Source: Utricularia gibba
Taxonomy: Eukaryota; Streptophyta; Magnoliopsida; Lamiales; Lentibulariaceae
Reading direction: 5' to 3'
NCBI GenBank assembly: GCA_002189035.1
Contig: NEEC01000012.1
Location: 2,976,001-3,040,000, forward strand
Length of the DNA: 64,000 nt
The notes below the pieces were generated by a model. That model worked only from the letters and a program-made list of their open reading frames with translations. It was not told the origin of the DNA and made no database searches. Shown here one piece after another: positions 17,013 to 28,300 of this stretch. The translations under genes and the position numbers were made by a program. Position 1 is the first letter of the stretch, and the number at the start of each line of letters is the position of its first letter.

Positions 17013-19205
17013 TCAGCTCAGCCTTGTAACGTGCACAGGATACCTCTTCTGTGTTCGCGTTGTTGGGAAGAAGACAACTTTATCTCTTTCTGCCTCCTCC
17101 CACCTGCGCCCCAGTCATAAGAAGAGCCACACATTACCATTTCATCATTCACAGCTTCTGATACATGATGCTGTGCGCATTGGATCACCCATAGAGCTCA
17201 CAATCCAATCCGCATGAGTTTAAAATACTGTATCACAGGGCATTGGATTGGATGGAAAGGTACCTGAATTGGGTGACCAGATGATGAAGGAAAACTGAGA
17301 TCATCACTCTGGCGAGCTCTGCACCGGGGCAACGCCTCGGCCCTCCTCCGAAAGGGGCGAAGGTGCTTGTGCCGGAAGTGCTCTGTAGCATAGAGCCAGC
17401 AGATTAAAGCCAGTATGTGTGGTGTTCTTGCTTCAGTGGGGGAATGAGGGACATCATTTGTAGGATCAGTGGTGTTCACCAGGGTGGTACCTGCCATCTC
17501 CATGGATTGAAGGTGCGAGCATCTTTGAAGTGGTGCTCATCCATGTGTACAGCTCGAAGAGAGGCGAAGAGCCTCCATCCCTTTGGAATGGTGTAACCTA
17601 TAGCACGCATATCAGGGTGCATTTGTGTGATCAAGGAAGAGGATCATCTGGATGTTATAATCTCACCCTTGATGTTTACATCCGTCGTGGCTCTTCGAAA
17701 TACGCCGCTGGTTATGTTTGCTACTCGTAGAGTCTCATTCACAACCTGATGGGATTAGGAAACAAAACCAGAAAGTCCTTATGAGAGAGGAGGAAGGTGC
17801 ATCTTAAGCTGCACTCTGTTGCAAATGACTCACACACTGAGTGAAGGACATAGATTTATAGTCATCCCATTGAAGAACCCGAGAGCCTTTTCTCGCCCTG
17901 ATTGCAGCATGCTCATCCTGCAACACGAAAGCAGGCTTTATGTCAGATAACAATGCATGACCGGCAGAGGAACAATGGTGCACTGCAGTCTAGTAGACCT
18001 TGAGCTGGGCCAATGCAAGGGGCGTATCGGTGAGGTACTTGACAGCAAGTGTCATGGTTGTGGAGGTTGTCTCGTATCCTGCAACCAACAAGGCTAACAT
18101 AAAATCCACTATCTCCTCATCTGAGAAGCCTACTTCATCAGCAAGGAGGGCATCCAGCATGTCCTCCTTGCGCTCTTCCCTTGCACTCCTCCTTTCCTTG
18201 ACCACGACGCCCAGGGCCTCTGCAACCTTGCCCCGAGCCTGATCAAGAAAACAGAAACAAAACATTATACAAGCAACAACTTTTTTCCAGTCCCCAAAAA
18301 TTCAACAGAGGTAACAAAATCAATACTTGGATGGCCCTCCTGTACGTAGGAGACAAGATGGGGTAAGGTATAGTGAAAAATCCTTCGATTACTAGCACAT
18401 ACTCTTGCATAAGCTTCTCTGTCCATTCGCATGGATCAACACTCATCAACAGCTTCACCGTCAACTGAAAAGTCATCTGCAGGAACGAGAAAAGAGATTC
18501 TCCTCATACGTTCTTAACATATTACAAAATTTTTGACTAATGCCAATGCAATCTACAGACTGCGGTGCCTAAATCTGAAGAGTAACAAGCCAAGGTATAG
18601 GCACATGGTTGTGGGTTCAGTTTGCTGTTAAAGCTGATTCGGCAATAAGTGCTACGAATTTTTTTCTGACAATTGGATTAGGAAAAAGGGGTTACCTTCT
18701 TGGCCTCGTCCATGAGGAAGACGTTGGCGGTCCAGGAATCTATGTTGCGGCGAACGAGAAAGTCGATATCAAGCATCAAATGATCCTTAATAATGGCGGA
18801 ATCAGCGAAACCCTTAGTGAAGGAATGCATCCTTCTGTGCAAACTCCCCTTCATGAGTACAAGCGAATGGCGCCCCAGCAAATTGGAGATGGAACCGGGG
18901 TAACTCGCCTCGAACAGCCTGCCCTCGTTATTCAAAATGAAGCGGTTCGTTTCGTGGTCGGCGGAGAAGACAGTGGGTTCGCCGAAGACATGGGTGGTGA
19001 AAACGTCGCCGTATCTAGAGACCCTTGCGTCGATGAAGGGCTCTGGGTTTTCCGTCTTGTAAGCGGAGATGAGCTGGAGTGTTTCTCCGATGAAGGGCAA
19101 CCCAAGGCTTCCAGGCGGCATCCGTGGCTTGCGGCGGTGGCGGAGGAGGAGGAGGAGGGAAAGGCATAGGCATAGGAGTCCGAGGAAAAGCGAGTAGATC
19201 TCCAT
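17013..19205 (-). CDS. CYP90A1: Cytochrome P450 CYP90A1 (CPD), brassinosteroid biosynthesis
   Basis: ER-anchored monooxygenase of the brassinosteroid pathway (C-3 oxidation/C-23 hydroxylation step). Eight exons: 19205-18696, 18476-18327, 18238-17999, 17917-17834, 17745-17667, 17597-17491, 17382-17264, 17103-17013; 1380 nt, 459 residues against about 472 for Arabidopsis CPD. It begins with a hydrophobic anchor ([16 protein letters not shown]) and a Pro-rich hinge ([14 protein letters not shown]). I-helix AGYETTST, ExxR in NETLR, the FNPWRW motif and heme-binding [10 protein letters not shown] are all present. CPD-specific signatures include [11 protein letters not shown] and the tail [12 protein letters not shown]. 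The last exon (30 residues) sits beyond a 160-base intron and is not in any long open frame. Only 340 bases separate its ATG from the stop codon of the PLC gene upstream. Confidence 0.95.
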
Positions 19206-19545
19206 AGATTGACTTCCGTTACTGACGGAATGAATGAAGCGGTGGTGTGAGAAGACAAGTGGTGGTGGCACTCGTCGTGGTAGGCGCATTTAATGCTAAC
19301 CATCGCTTTGTCAATTGAAATCAACGCAAAATCCCAGCCCTGCTTCCTGATTACGACAATATTTTATTATTTAAAAATTGCAATAAATAAAAAAATTAGC
19401 TTGGCAAAAAGGATACTATTACACTTAACGAAGTAATTAATTTCTTATTATTAATACTATTAATGCTATTTTCTTATTTTTACGAGATGATTTAATTATT
19501 TTATATACTTTGACTTTGCGCTGACTTGATTGGAATGCGGTCAAT
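19206..19545 (-). promoter_or_regulatory. Short upstream interval of CYP90A1
   Basis: Only 340 bases between the PLC stop codon and the CPD start codon. It must hold PLC's 3' UTR and CPD's leader and core promoter. The middle (about 19350-19500) is AT-rich. No CGTG[T/C]G brassinosteroid-response element is seen here, although BZR1 binds such a site in the Arabidopsis CPD promoter. Confidence 0.4.
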
Positions 19546-22190
19546 TCATTCAAACTCGAACTTCATGAGAAGCCGAACAGACTTGAGCTTCTGGCCCTTC
19601 TTATCGTACAGAGGGACGGCGCGGAAGCCGGGTCGGATATCGGAGACGAGGAGACAGGTCTGGCCTCCGAAGTCATCCTTGTCGGAGCGATCGTACTCCC
19701 GGACCTCTATCTGCAGCAATGCCAGCTCCGGGATCCGCAGTGGGAACTTGAACTCCTCGTCCCAGTAGGGCGCCCAATCATCCTCTATGGTCCGAGTGCA
19801 GTTCTTCGCGATGTCCGCCGGTACTCCATGTAGGTATATCTGCATCCGGGACACGGTGGTATCATAAAAAGAGTGGATGACTGGTATTATACAGTGGCAG
19901 ACCTTGGTGTAGAAGTCTGGAGGTGAGAAGGCGTCGAAGTGTGTGTGGCTGAAATCCAGGCGCCACCCATCTCCCATGTACACAACTACCTGGAAAACAA
20001 GGGCAGAGGTTCATTCATCGTTTCTGTTTGTATCTCTGGCTGGAGGTTGGTGTTAGGTACCTTTAGTGTTTTCCTGACGGGCCATGGCAATCGAGGGTCG
20101 AAGGCCTCATTACAGGAGGTGCGCGTCATGAGGAGGTCTGGTTTTTTTAGATACCCGCAGCCGCCGTTAGAGCGGAATATTCCATGCATCATCCACAGAG
20201 GTTTTCCATAACCCTGTTGCAGCCAAGTGTCGTTGAGTGGGGGACAAGAACAAGAAGTCTCATTCAACCAGGATCAACTGACCTGCATGTTGAAGGCCAC
20301 CATCTGTGCTCCATGGATCCATCCAATAGTTGGCTTGAAGTTGGAAGAATTTACTCGCGTTCCTTTGGGAAACACCCTCAATATGTTGTTTTGTGTGAAC
20401 CTATTGAGACAGGAAAAGCAATGCATGAATCACCAATTAAACTTGTTGAGAGAGATGCAAGTCACCATGGCTACCTAACTACATCTGTGGCGTACAATTC
20501 AGCAGCCCTTTCAAGTTCTTGTTCGCTCAAACTCAATCTGCGAGCTCTATCTATGCTTGCCCTTAGAACTTGCCTCAATCCCTTGTTCTTGGCATTACTA
20601 GCGTGAATAGCAATCAGACGCTTGTACTCTGGTGCTACAGGGACTCCTGGTTTTCTGTTCAAATCGTCAGTTTCTCCATCATCACTTTCGAACTGGTCAT
20701 CAACAGAAATCGAAACATTAGATATACAAGCACTGGATTTTACATATGTAATCGTTGCCGCTTTTCACCTTGTCACCAGACTCTTGAGGATCGAGTTCTT
20801 CTGGGGATGATTCTTTCTCCTTGGGAGATGAAGGTTCCCCATCCTTGATGGTAATACTGCTTCCTCCAAGGTACTCTTTTGGAGGTTTTGTGGACAGAAT
20901 TATTTTATGTTGCAAAGATTCAGGTGAAGGGAATTCTTCCAACAATGCAGACTCTGGGACATAGAGCATATCTCCAAATATACCTGTGGCCATCTAAAAC
21001 AAAGGCTTCTTCTAACTCTAAGGCACAACAATGTCTCAGGAGATGGACCTCCAAAACATACCATAAAAGTTTAAATACAACTTACCTCAGCCACTTTTGC
21101 CTGAAGTTCTGGAGTAAGGTGATCCTCCAATGTGATGATGACAGGGTAAGGGGACTTAACAAAGGCATGCTCTTTGATAGATATCAAGCACTTTCTAAGT
21201 GCCACAGGAGTCGTTAGAGTCCTGTATTTTGGTTGAAGTTTCAGAACAAGAACAAGGATGTGGAAACTTTAACTCCAGTGTACCTTCCATGAAGCACATG
21301 AATGTTATCTTTGCTAGAATTAGGCCATAAATCGAGCTCTATACCCCTCACACCATTTTCCAGAGCCTTCACAATAGGTAGTTCACTGCAGTCACTGCTC
21401 AGCTGGTTCCCAGTTAAGTAGGAATTATGACCTGTGTATATAAAGTAATGGTGCAACGGAGCAGACATGTCATGGTGTACCTGGCGAATTCATTCACCAA
21501 GGTGTCAATCTAATGTAAAGCCTGTCCACTTCAATATCATCTTTTTCGTGTTGCTGAATGTCAGCTAAATGCAATAACACAAAGCCAATGCAGAGAAAAC
21601 AAGCCCACAACTGAACTATATATATATATATTCCAAGGACGCCACATTCTGTTGTCCTTAAATGGCCTCCCGACATTCAAATTTCCATCAAATGCAGAGA
21701 AGCATTCTGTAATAAATCTGTACTTAATATCTACATTATGCTAAATTAGCAATCAAAGATCGATTTCTTTATCTTCTTGCGTACAACATAGAAAAAGAAG
21801 AAAATCGCATGGTCTCCGGACAGGGGAAAAGACGAGTAACGAGAAAGTAGGGAAAAAAAAAAAAGAGCTGACCTCTGAAGGAATTGGGCCGTTGAGATCA
21901 ACTTGGAATAAGAAATAAAAGAAGTCCTCAATTGTGAAGTTGCGTCGCGTCTCAGAGGGGTACCGGCGCCGGAAAACCTGTTGCATAATGGCATCCGCGT
22001 CAGCGACAGAGTAGGTTTCTTCGCGTTGGTGTTGAACCAAGAATCGGAGGAATTGATCGGGGGTCATCTCCGACTCCCCATCGGCAAAACGCCAGAACGC
22101 CCCCCGCACGTCCGGAGGCGGTTCCGATTCACTGATCTTGAATTTACGGTTGAAACAACCGAACATTTTATAATAGTTGTAACTTCCCAT
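19546..22190 (-). CDS. Phosphoinositide-specific phospholipase C (plant PI-PLC)
   Basis: Hydrolyses phosphatidylinositol 4,5-bisphosphate at the plasma membrane in Ca2+ and stress signalling. Nine exons: 22190-21873, 21480-21284, 21221-21086, 20993-20769, 20692-20475, 20400-20283, 20213-20061, 19989-19903, 19839-19546; 1746 nt, 581 residues, the usual plant length. Domains in order: EF-hand-like N-lobe ([25 protein letters not shown]); PI-PLC-X with both catalytic histidines ([12 protein letters not shown] and VLHGRTL); an acidic X-Y linker ([18 protein letters not shown]); PI-PLC-Y ([25 protein letters not shown]); a C-terminal C2 domain ending [11 protein letters not shown]. No PH domain, as in all plant PLCs. 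A start at the second Met (22166, MFGCFNRK) is possible. A (TA)n run lies in intron 1 near 21616-21632. Confidence 0.95.
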
Positions 22191-22860
22191 GATGCCTAAA
22201 TCATCCGATATCGTCCTAGATCGCTCCTCGAACTATTTTCGATTGCATTTCTTTGTGAAATGCATGGCTTACAGAAGAAAAAAGGTATATGATATGAATC
22301 CTTTTCCCTACAGAATCAGAATGAGGAGAAGGGTGCTTTCATTCATTCTTTCTGTTTCATCTCACGGGAAAGAAGGCGAGAGACAACTGGGAAACAAGAG
22401 AATGATCGATAAAGAGAGAAAGAAGAAGCTCGAATTCAACCAAGCAGTCGACGAAAATGATGAACGTCGCACAAGTTTTACGACCGTTTGGTTTTTTTTC
22501 ATATTTTAATTTAATAAAAAAAATATAACTATATCGGGTAAGGAATGAGGTTTGACAGAAGATTTGGGGTGAAAGCACAAAAACCAGGAAGTTGAGGAGG
22601 CTCTTTCTTCGCGGCCAAGCAAACTAATCCAGACCCTTCAGTGCGCGAGGCCATCTTGCGGTAGGGAATATGCCACGTCACCTCTATAAACACTTTCGGA
22701 AACTTGCCGAAATATCCAGAGGGTGCTTAAGCATGGGGATTAACAGCAATCTCGTGGGAATTATAAAGATAAATCAGACGACGCGCTTCTTGATGTTTGC
22801 TCATTTTGGTGAATCTTGCGTGTGAAGCTACTTGTTTCTTGCGTCTGCGAACGCTTTTTC
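22191..22860. promoter_or_regulatory. Divergent promoter region between PLC (-) and DREB2 (+)
   Basis: About 1 kb separates the two start codons. On the plus side a TATA box (TATAAA, 22685-22690) is followed by a degenerate heat-shock-type array of alternating 5-mers at 22698-22712 (GGAAA CTTGC CGAAA; the middle unit is one base off nTTCn). That places DREB2 transcription start near 22715. The PLC side (22191-22500) is a leader-like stretch without a clear TATA. Confidence 0.45.
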
Positions 22861-22905
22861 ATGTCGACCGAGATTGCACGAAGGTACGGCTTCCGCGATT
22901 TGTGA
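22861..22905 (+). other. Upstream ORF in the DREB2 leader
   Basis: A 14-codon frame, ATG at 22861 to TGA at 22903-22905, lies in the first leader exon if transcription starts near 22715. It could lower translation of the main frame. Its conservation is unknown to me. Confidence 0.35.
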
Positions 22906-23201
22906 TTCTGGAATGTTGCGTTGAATCGCCGGTATTTTTCGTGGTGTTTTGAAAAACTTGGTTGTGTCGTTGAGTTTCCTCGTTGTTGTTAGAAAGTAAG
23001 TTTTTGAACGGAATATCCGCTTCTTGTAGAGGCACGTCTTCACTGGCGTTTGTGCTTTCGCCTCTTTGTGTTTTTTGTTGGTTTTAATGGCTGTATATTT
23101 GGTTTTAGAAGGATGTAAAGTGATTTGGTTTTTCCCATACTCGGTGTAGTTTCACTCTGATTCTGAGATTGTTGTGTTGTGTTTCATTTTGGTGCAGGGG
23201 T

Positions 23202-24152
23202 ATGAACTTAACTCATCAAGCAATGGAACTCGCAAAGATGAGAAAATCGAGAGGTCGAAAGAGTGGAACAGCCAATATTGCAGAAACATTGGCAAAGTGG
23301 AAGGAGTACAACACTAGAAATGACGTTGTTGACAGTGATGATAAGAAAGTGTACAAAGCTCCTGCCAAGGGATCAAAAAAAGGATGTATGAGAGGAAAGG
23401 GTGGTCCGGAGAACGCTCGTTGCAATTACAGGGGTGTTAGGCAGAGGACTTGGGGTAAATGGGTTGCTGAGATTCGGGAACCTCACAGGGGAAGCAGACT
23501 TTGGTTAGGCACATTCAGCACTGGTCACGAAGCTGCACTTGCTTATGATGAAGCTGCTAGAGCAATGTATGGTCCTGGCGCACGCCTCAATTTTCCTTGT
23601 TGCAGTTCATCAATGGATTCTTGTTCAACTGGTACTACTTCGGACTCCATGAAGTCGGAGGGTTTGCTTGGAGAAAGGGGGCACAGTGCAGATGTTTCAG
23701 TGATTAAAAAGGAAGTTAATGAGGGGTGTTCACAGAATGTGGATTCTAGAAATCCTTCTGCAGTGAATGAAACAGCCACCCATCAGGTGCTTGATGAAAA
23801 GCCTATCAAGGATACCAAAGAAGAAGTGGCAGAGGAATCGGTTCCCACGCAATCAACAATGTATCTGCACAACGGACAGCATCCAAGAACCTTATCCGGA
23901 CAACATCCATCAGATGTGATGTTTGATGTGGATGATCTACTTGCTGCATTGGAATCTGCTCCTCCTCATCCCACTCACAGGCCTCCGGAAGCTTCGTTTC
24001 AGGAACCCCTGGATGCGATTCCCACTGAGAGCCTCAGCCTCCCAAACCTGCATGATAATGGGCTTGATTTCCTGAAACCAGGGAGGCAAGAGGATTATAA
24101 CACCATGTTCCTCGATTTGTTCATGGATTTGGACAAAGACATGGTGCTATGA
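23202..24152 (+). CDS. DREB2: DREB2-type AP2/ERF transcription factor
   Basis: Single coding exon, 316 residues. The N-terminal basic region (RKSRGRKSG) and the DREB2 signature [20 protein letters not shown] precede the AP2/ERF domain (about residues 77-135), which reads [19 protein letters not shown] and [19 protein letters not shown]. Val14 and Glu19 of the AP2 domain are kept (WVAEI), as expected for DRE/CRT binding. A Ser/Thr-rich segment directly after ([15 protein letters not shown]) matches the position of the negative regulatory, phospho-degron region of DREB2A. The C-terminus is acidic ([11 protein letters not shown]) and likely activates transcription. A leader intron is supported by GTAAG at 22996 and GTGCAG ending at 23197, four bases before the ATG. 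The exact paralogue is not resolved. Confidence 0.92.
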   Translation: MNLTHQAMELAKMRKSRGRKSGTANIAETLAKWKEYNTRNDVVDSDDKKVYKAPAKGSKKGCMRGKGGPENARCNYRGVRQRTWGKWVAEIREPHRGSRLWLGTFSTGHEAALAYDEAARAMYGPGARLNFPCCSSSMDSCSTGTTSDSMKSEGLLGERGHSADVSVIKKEVNEGCSQNVDSRNPSAVNETATHQVLDEKPIKDTKEEVAEESVPTQSTMYLHNGQHPRTLSGQHPSDVMFDVDDLLAALESAPPHPTHRPPEASFQEPLDAIPTESLSLPNLHDNGLDFLKPGRQEDYNTMFLDLFMDLDKDMVL

Positions 24153-25340
24153 TTCGTGACAGAGTGTCATCCCTGGAACAAAGATTACTACTTAGGAAAG
24201 TAATGTATATCGGATTTTTGAACTGATAACACCAGTACAGTTGTCGTCGTCTCTTGGTTCTCCCGTTGAGAGCAGATCCTCCTGGGGCAGCATTCAGTAA
24301 CACTGCAGCGCACACGTCCAGAGAGGAATTAATTTACGTAGCTCTATTGGAAAAAGATTGGACTTCAGAACGTTGGGGGCTCGATTTTTACTGCAGTGTA
24401 CAAATGGGCTGACTGAGGAATGACAGCCCAGGCCGTTAGAGTCAAGGCTCACATTCCAGGCCCCACGTGTGCTCGGGTCCATGTGCTGAGCCGGCTCATC
24501 GGTGCAAATCCGGAAGTCAAACTCAGTATGATTTCCAGGCAATGACTGTTTCCTGATACGCTCACATCTCACCATTCATCCACTACGTGTTAGCAAAATC
24601 ACAGCCATCCATCCTCCCTCTCCATTCACCATTTTCTCAGGAACTAACTTTTTCTACGTCTTCTTTTTCCTTTATCTCGTCACTTTACAGGTGACCCCTG
24701 CTTGCATCATTCATCAAGAGCCAAGGCAATCGGACAACGTTGCACGAACTCCCATGTATTCTGCAGTTGCTTTCTCATTAACTTTTTACTGCTAAAATTC
24801 TGCAGTAACCCATTTCTTTTTCTTTCTTTTTTTGGTTTTTACTCTTTCCCCGAAGCCCTCTCGACAACCGCTTTCGCGGGTGGCGGTGATTTTCGGTTCA
24901 TTTGTCGAAATCCGGCTGCCCCATGTTTACCTCATCGTGGTTCCTCGCCATTTTGGCTCTCCGTCATATCTGATCATGTTTCAGAGCATTGATGGCTTCC
25001 TAGTCTTGTTAGGCTCTTTAGATGTTCAATTCACAGTTCGTTCAGAGAACGTTGTTTATTATTTATCATTATAAAAGGTTCCGTTTTTTTTTTTTTTTTT
25101 TTCTGTCCGCTTATTTTGCAACTGGCTTTTTCCGTTCCCTGCAGATGTTCGTTTGAAAAATATATGATTCAGTAAACTTCATCCGGAACTCATTCTTGTC
25201 GTAAATCAATCACCCATTGTTTCTGGAATTTGAATACTTGGTCGTTGAAATGCTGTAGTCCCACATTCTATTGACGATATTGGCTGTTTTCTTATGCAAG
25301 TTGTTGTTGTATTGGCGATATAACATCAAATTATCATCAC
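24153..25340 (+). other. Intergenic interval upstream of the CLASSY gene
   Basis: Contains the DREB2 3' UTR and the promoter/leader of the next gene. A 19-base T run lies at 25084-25102. Frames at 24702-25074 are pyrimidine-rich and resemble leader or promoter, not protein. No gene is supported. Confidence 0.4.
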
Positions 25341-28300
25341 ATGAAGAGACGGTTGTTGGATCATTGTAACCACCAATTCGACAAGCATCGTAAGAATCAT
25401 TGTTTCCTTTCTTTAACAATGAATAATATATTATCAGTCTGCTTCCTTTGGCATCTTCAAGCACATGATGCGTCTTACTTACTACAAGTTATGGTGACCT
25501 GAGGTTTGATTTCTCCATCTGGTAGGAAACTGAATGAAGCAGAGTTCATGATGCATTACTACTCCTTTAAATGGATGTTATAGTTTCTAAAGATATTCTT
25601 TTTTTGGTTAAATGAATAGCTTTTGAGGCGTACTGGTGTGACTCATGGCACCCAGTGGAGCGCCTGAAGATTGGAGGTGGTGCTATATCGGCAAATATCA
25701 TAAAAAAGACCAGGTTTTTGAGGAGGATGTTCCCCTATCTCATTTTCGTGTAAGGTCAAGAAAAGCTGTGCCGTATGACTGCACATTGTTTTTGAGGCCG
25801 GGAATTGATATTTCTGTCCTCTATTTTCCCGAAAACACCAAAAATTCAGCCGATGATACTGAAGAGGAGCCTGTAAGTTTCGTATGTGGTTGGGGTATTT
25901 TATAAAAAGTCTCTTACGTGGTTACTGCTATTGAGCGAGGGGTTAGCTGCAACCTATTTCTATCAATGTTCTGAGTATATTTCAAGTTATCCTTGAAACT
26001 AAATACTGCCTGTATTTTAATGTAGGTGTGGGTTGATGCCAGGATAAGATCCATTGAGAGAAAAAAACATGATCTTGGATGTGATTGCCAATTCTTTGTC
26101 AGTTTGTATATTGATCAGGGACCGGAAATTTGTTGGGGAACTAGAAGGCTGAGCAGAGAGTCTATCCAGGTGAAGATTGATCATATTTCAGTACTCCAAG
26201 GTTTGGGGAGCAAACCATGTTACAATCAGTATTACCGCTGGTGCTACTCGGAAGACTGTTCTTCACTGCATAGGTTGTCACTATTAAGTGGTAGATTCTC
26301 TTCTGATGTTTCCTGGCTTCTAGTTGCATCTGTGGTGAAGCAAACTGGGTTTCACATCCTAACACTACAGAATCATATTGCTTATGCATTATCAGAATCC
26401 AGTCCTGATGTGGCACAAGCAGATACCTGCAAAGTCACTTATACCTTGAATTTCAAGTTAGAAAATGAGGTTTTGATTCCAAAAACTTTTCGTTATGATC
26501 CATCTAAGATTGACCGAGGGTGTGATGGACGTGAAATTGGATTCTTCTCTTCTCATGAGGATGCAGAGCTGCGGAGATCAAAGCGGAGAACTAGAGAGCC
26601 GGACCGTTTTTTGGCCTTGGATGATTTTCCAGAGTATGAAGTTAAGGTTACTCGGCTTGGAGAAAACAAGACATATTCTATGGAGGATGGCAACAGTTCA
26701 TCAGACAGTGACCATGTCAATGATGATGAATACAAGGATATGCCAGTGCCTTTATCAGTCCAAGCAGATAACGAATATCAGAAGCATCTTGGTGATGAGA
26801 AGTGGAATAGATCATACGAAAGAAAGCTTCTAAAGAATTACTTGTCAAACAGAGACAAAAAAGGATCATCCTCGTCCGGAGGCAAAAGCAGGGTAAAGTA
26901 TATTCCATCGCAATCAGGGAGTGAGGCTAAAAAGGCTCGAGTAAAGGACCCTGCTCTCTTATCATCACAAGATAATTTTAATCTGGTTTTCGGATGTGGA
27001 ACTGCCACTGCCTGCAATGTAGCATCCGACAACCATGTCAAAGATGTGGTATCAAAGTTCTTTTATATGAACTCTCCACAGTCTTTGCGTAAAAAGCAGA
27101 AGCATTTGAATTCGGAATCAGATTTTGATATGGATGATTCAAGCGGAAGTGGAAACAGTAAGAAAGGAACACGCAGGAAGTATTACCGCATGAAAAATGG
27201 GTTTCCTACAAAGAATGAATGTGTTTACATTCGAGATAGCATTTATGATGTAAGAAGCTTCAAAAAAGGTTCTGTAGCTGCACAATTATGCAGGGACTTG
27301 ATTCGAAGATGCATGAATAACATAGATGCCACTCTTAAAAATGAGCCAGTACAACCACCTGTGCTTGATCAGTGGAAGGAATTCCAATCAGCGAAGTTTT
27401 TGAATAAAAGCAAACCAGAAGAGAAGCCACCAATAAAAGACGAACAAGAGTTATCAGATATTGACATGCTATGGAAGGAAATGGAGGTTGCGCTCGCATC
27501 ATGGTACCTTCTCGAGGACATTGAGGTATGCTTTTTCAGCATTTAAATCAAGCAACTGATTGGTTCATTACCGTTGAAGCCTCATCATGTGACTTGATGA
27601 TATATGTTCTTTCACAGGATTCTCATCCCAAGTCTTCGAATGAAGTGAAGAATTCGAAAGCGAAGTCAGAGAAGAAATGTGAGCATGATTTTATGCTCAA
27701 TGAACAAGTTGGAAACACTTGCCGACTATGCGGTTTTGTGGAGACTGAGATAAAGGATATCCTGCCATCATTCGTGAGTATTTTCTGTATTTGTTTGTTT
27801 GTTTGACCCATCGAAGATAAAGAGATGTTTTAATCGTAATATTCTCTGTGTCTAGTCGGGAAATGCACAGTGTTTTCCAGCAAAGGAGCAAAGAGCAGAA
27901 GGTGCTGAGCTAGAATCTAAACAGGGTATTGAGGAGGGAGATATGGAACAATTCTGTATTCATGCACCCTCGACTACTCCATCCACTGTGGGAGAAAGTG
28001 AAAAGAACGTGTGGGCGCTGATACCGGACCTAAAAGACAAGTTAAGGATTCACCAAAAACGAGCATTTGAATTTCTGTGGCGAAACATAGCTGGCTCTAT
28101 GATACCTTCCAAGATGGAGAAGAAGAAAAAGAAGCGTGGTGGCTGTGTCATTTCCCACTCTCCCGGAGCTGGGAAGACTCTCCTCATCATCGCATTTCTT
28201 GTAAGCTATCTGAAACTATTCCCTGGCTCCAGGCCGCTGGTTCTTGCTCCAAAGACGACTCTGTACACTTGGTACAAGGAAATAATCAAGTGGAATGTGC

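Noticed and set aside
25645..25905. Plus-strand ATG at 25645 as the CLASSY start
   Set aside because: Its first 15 codons do not resemble the family, whereas the neighbouring frame gives WHPVERLKIGG; it arises from the one-base break in the A run.
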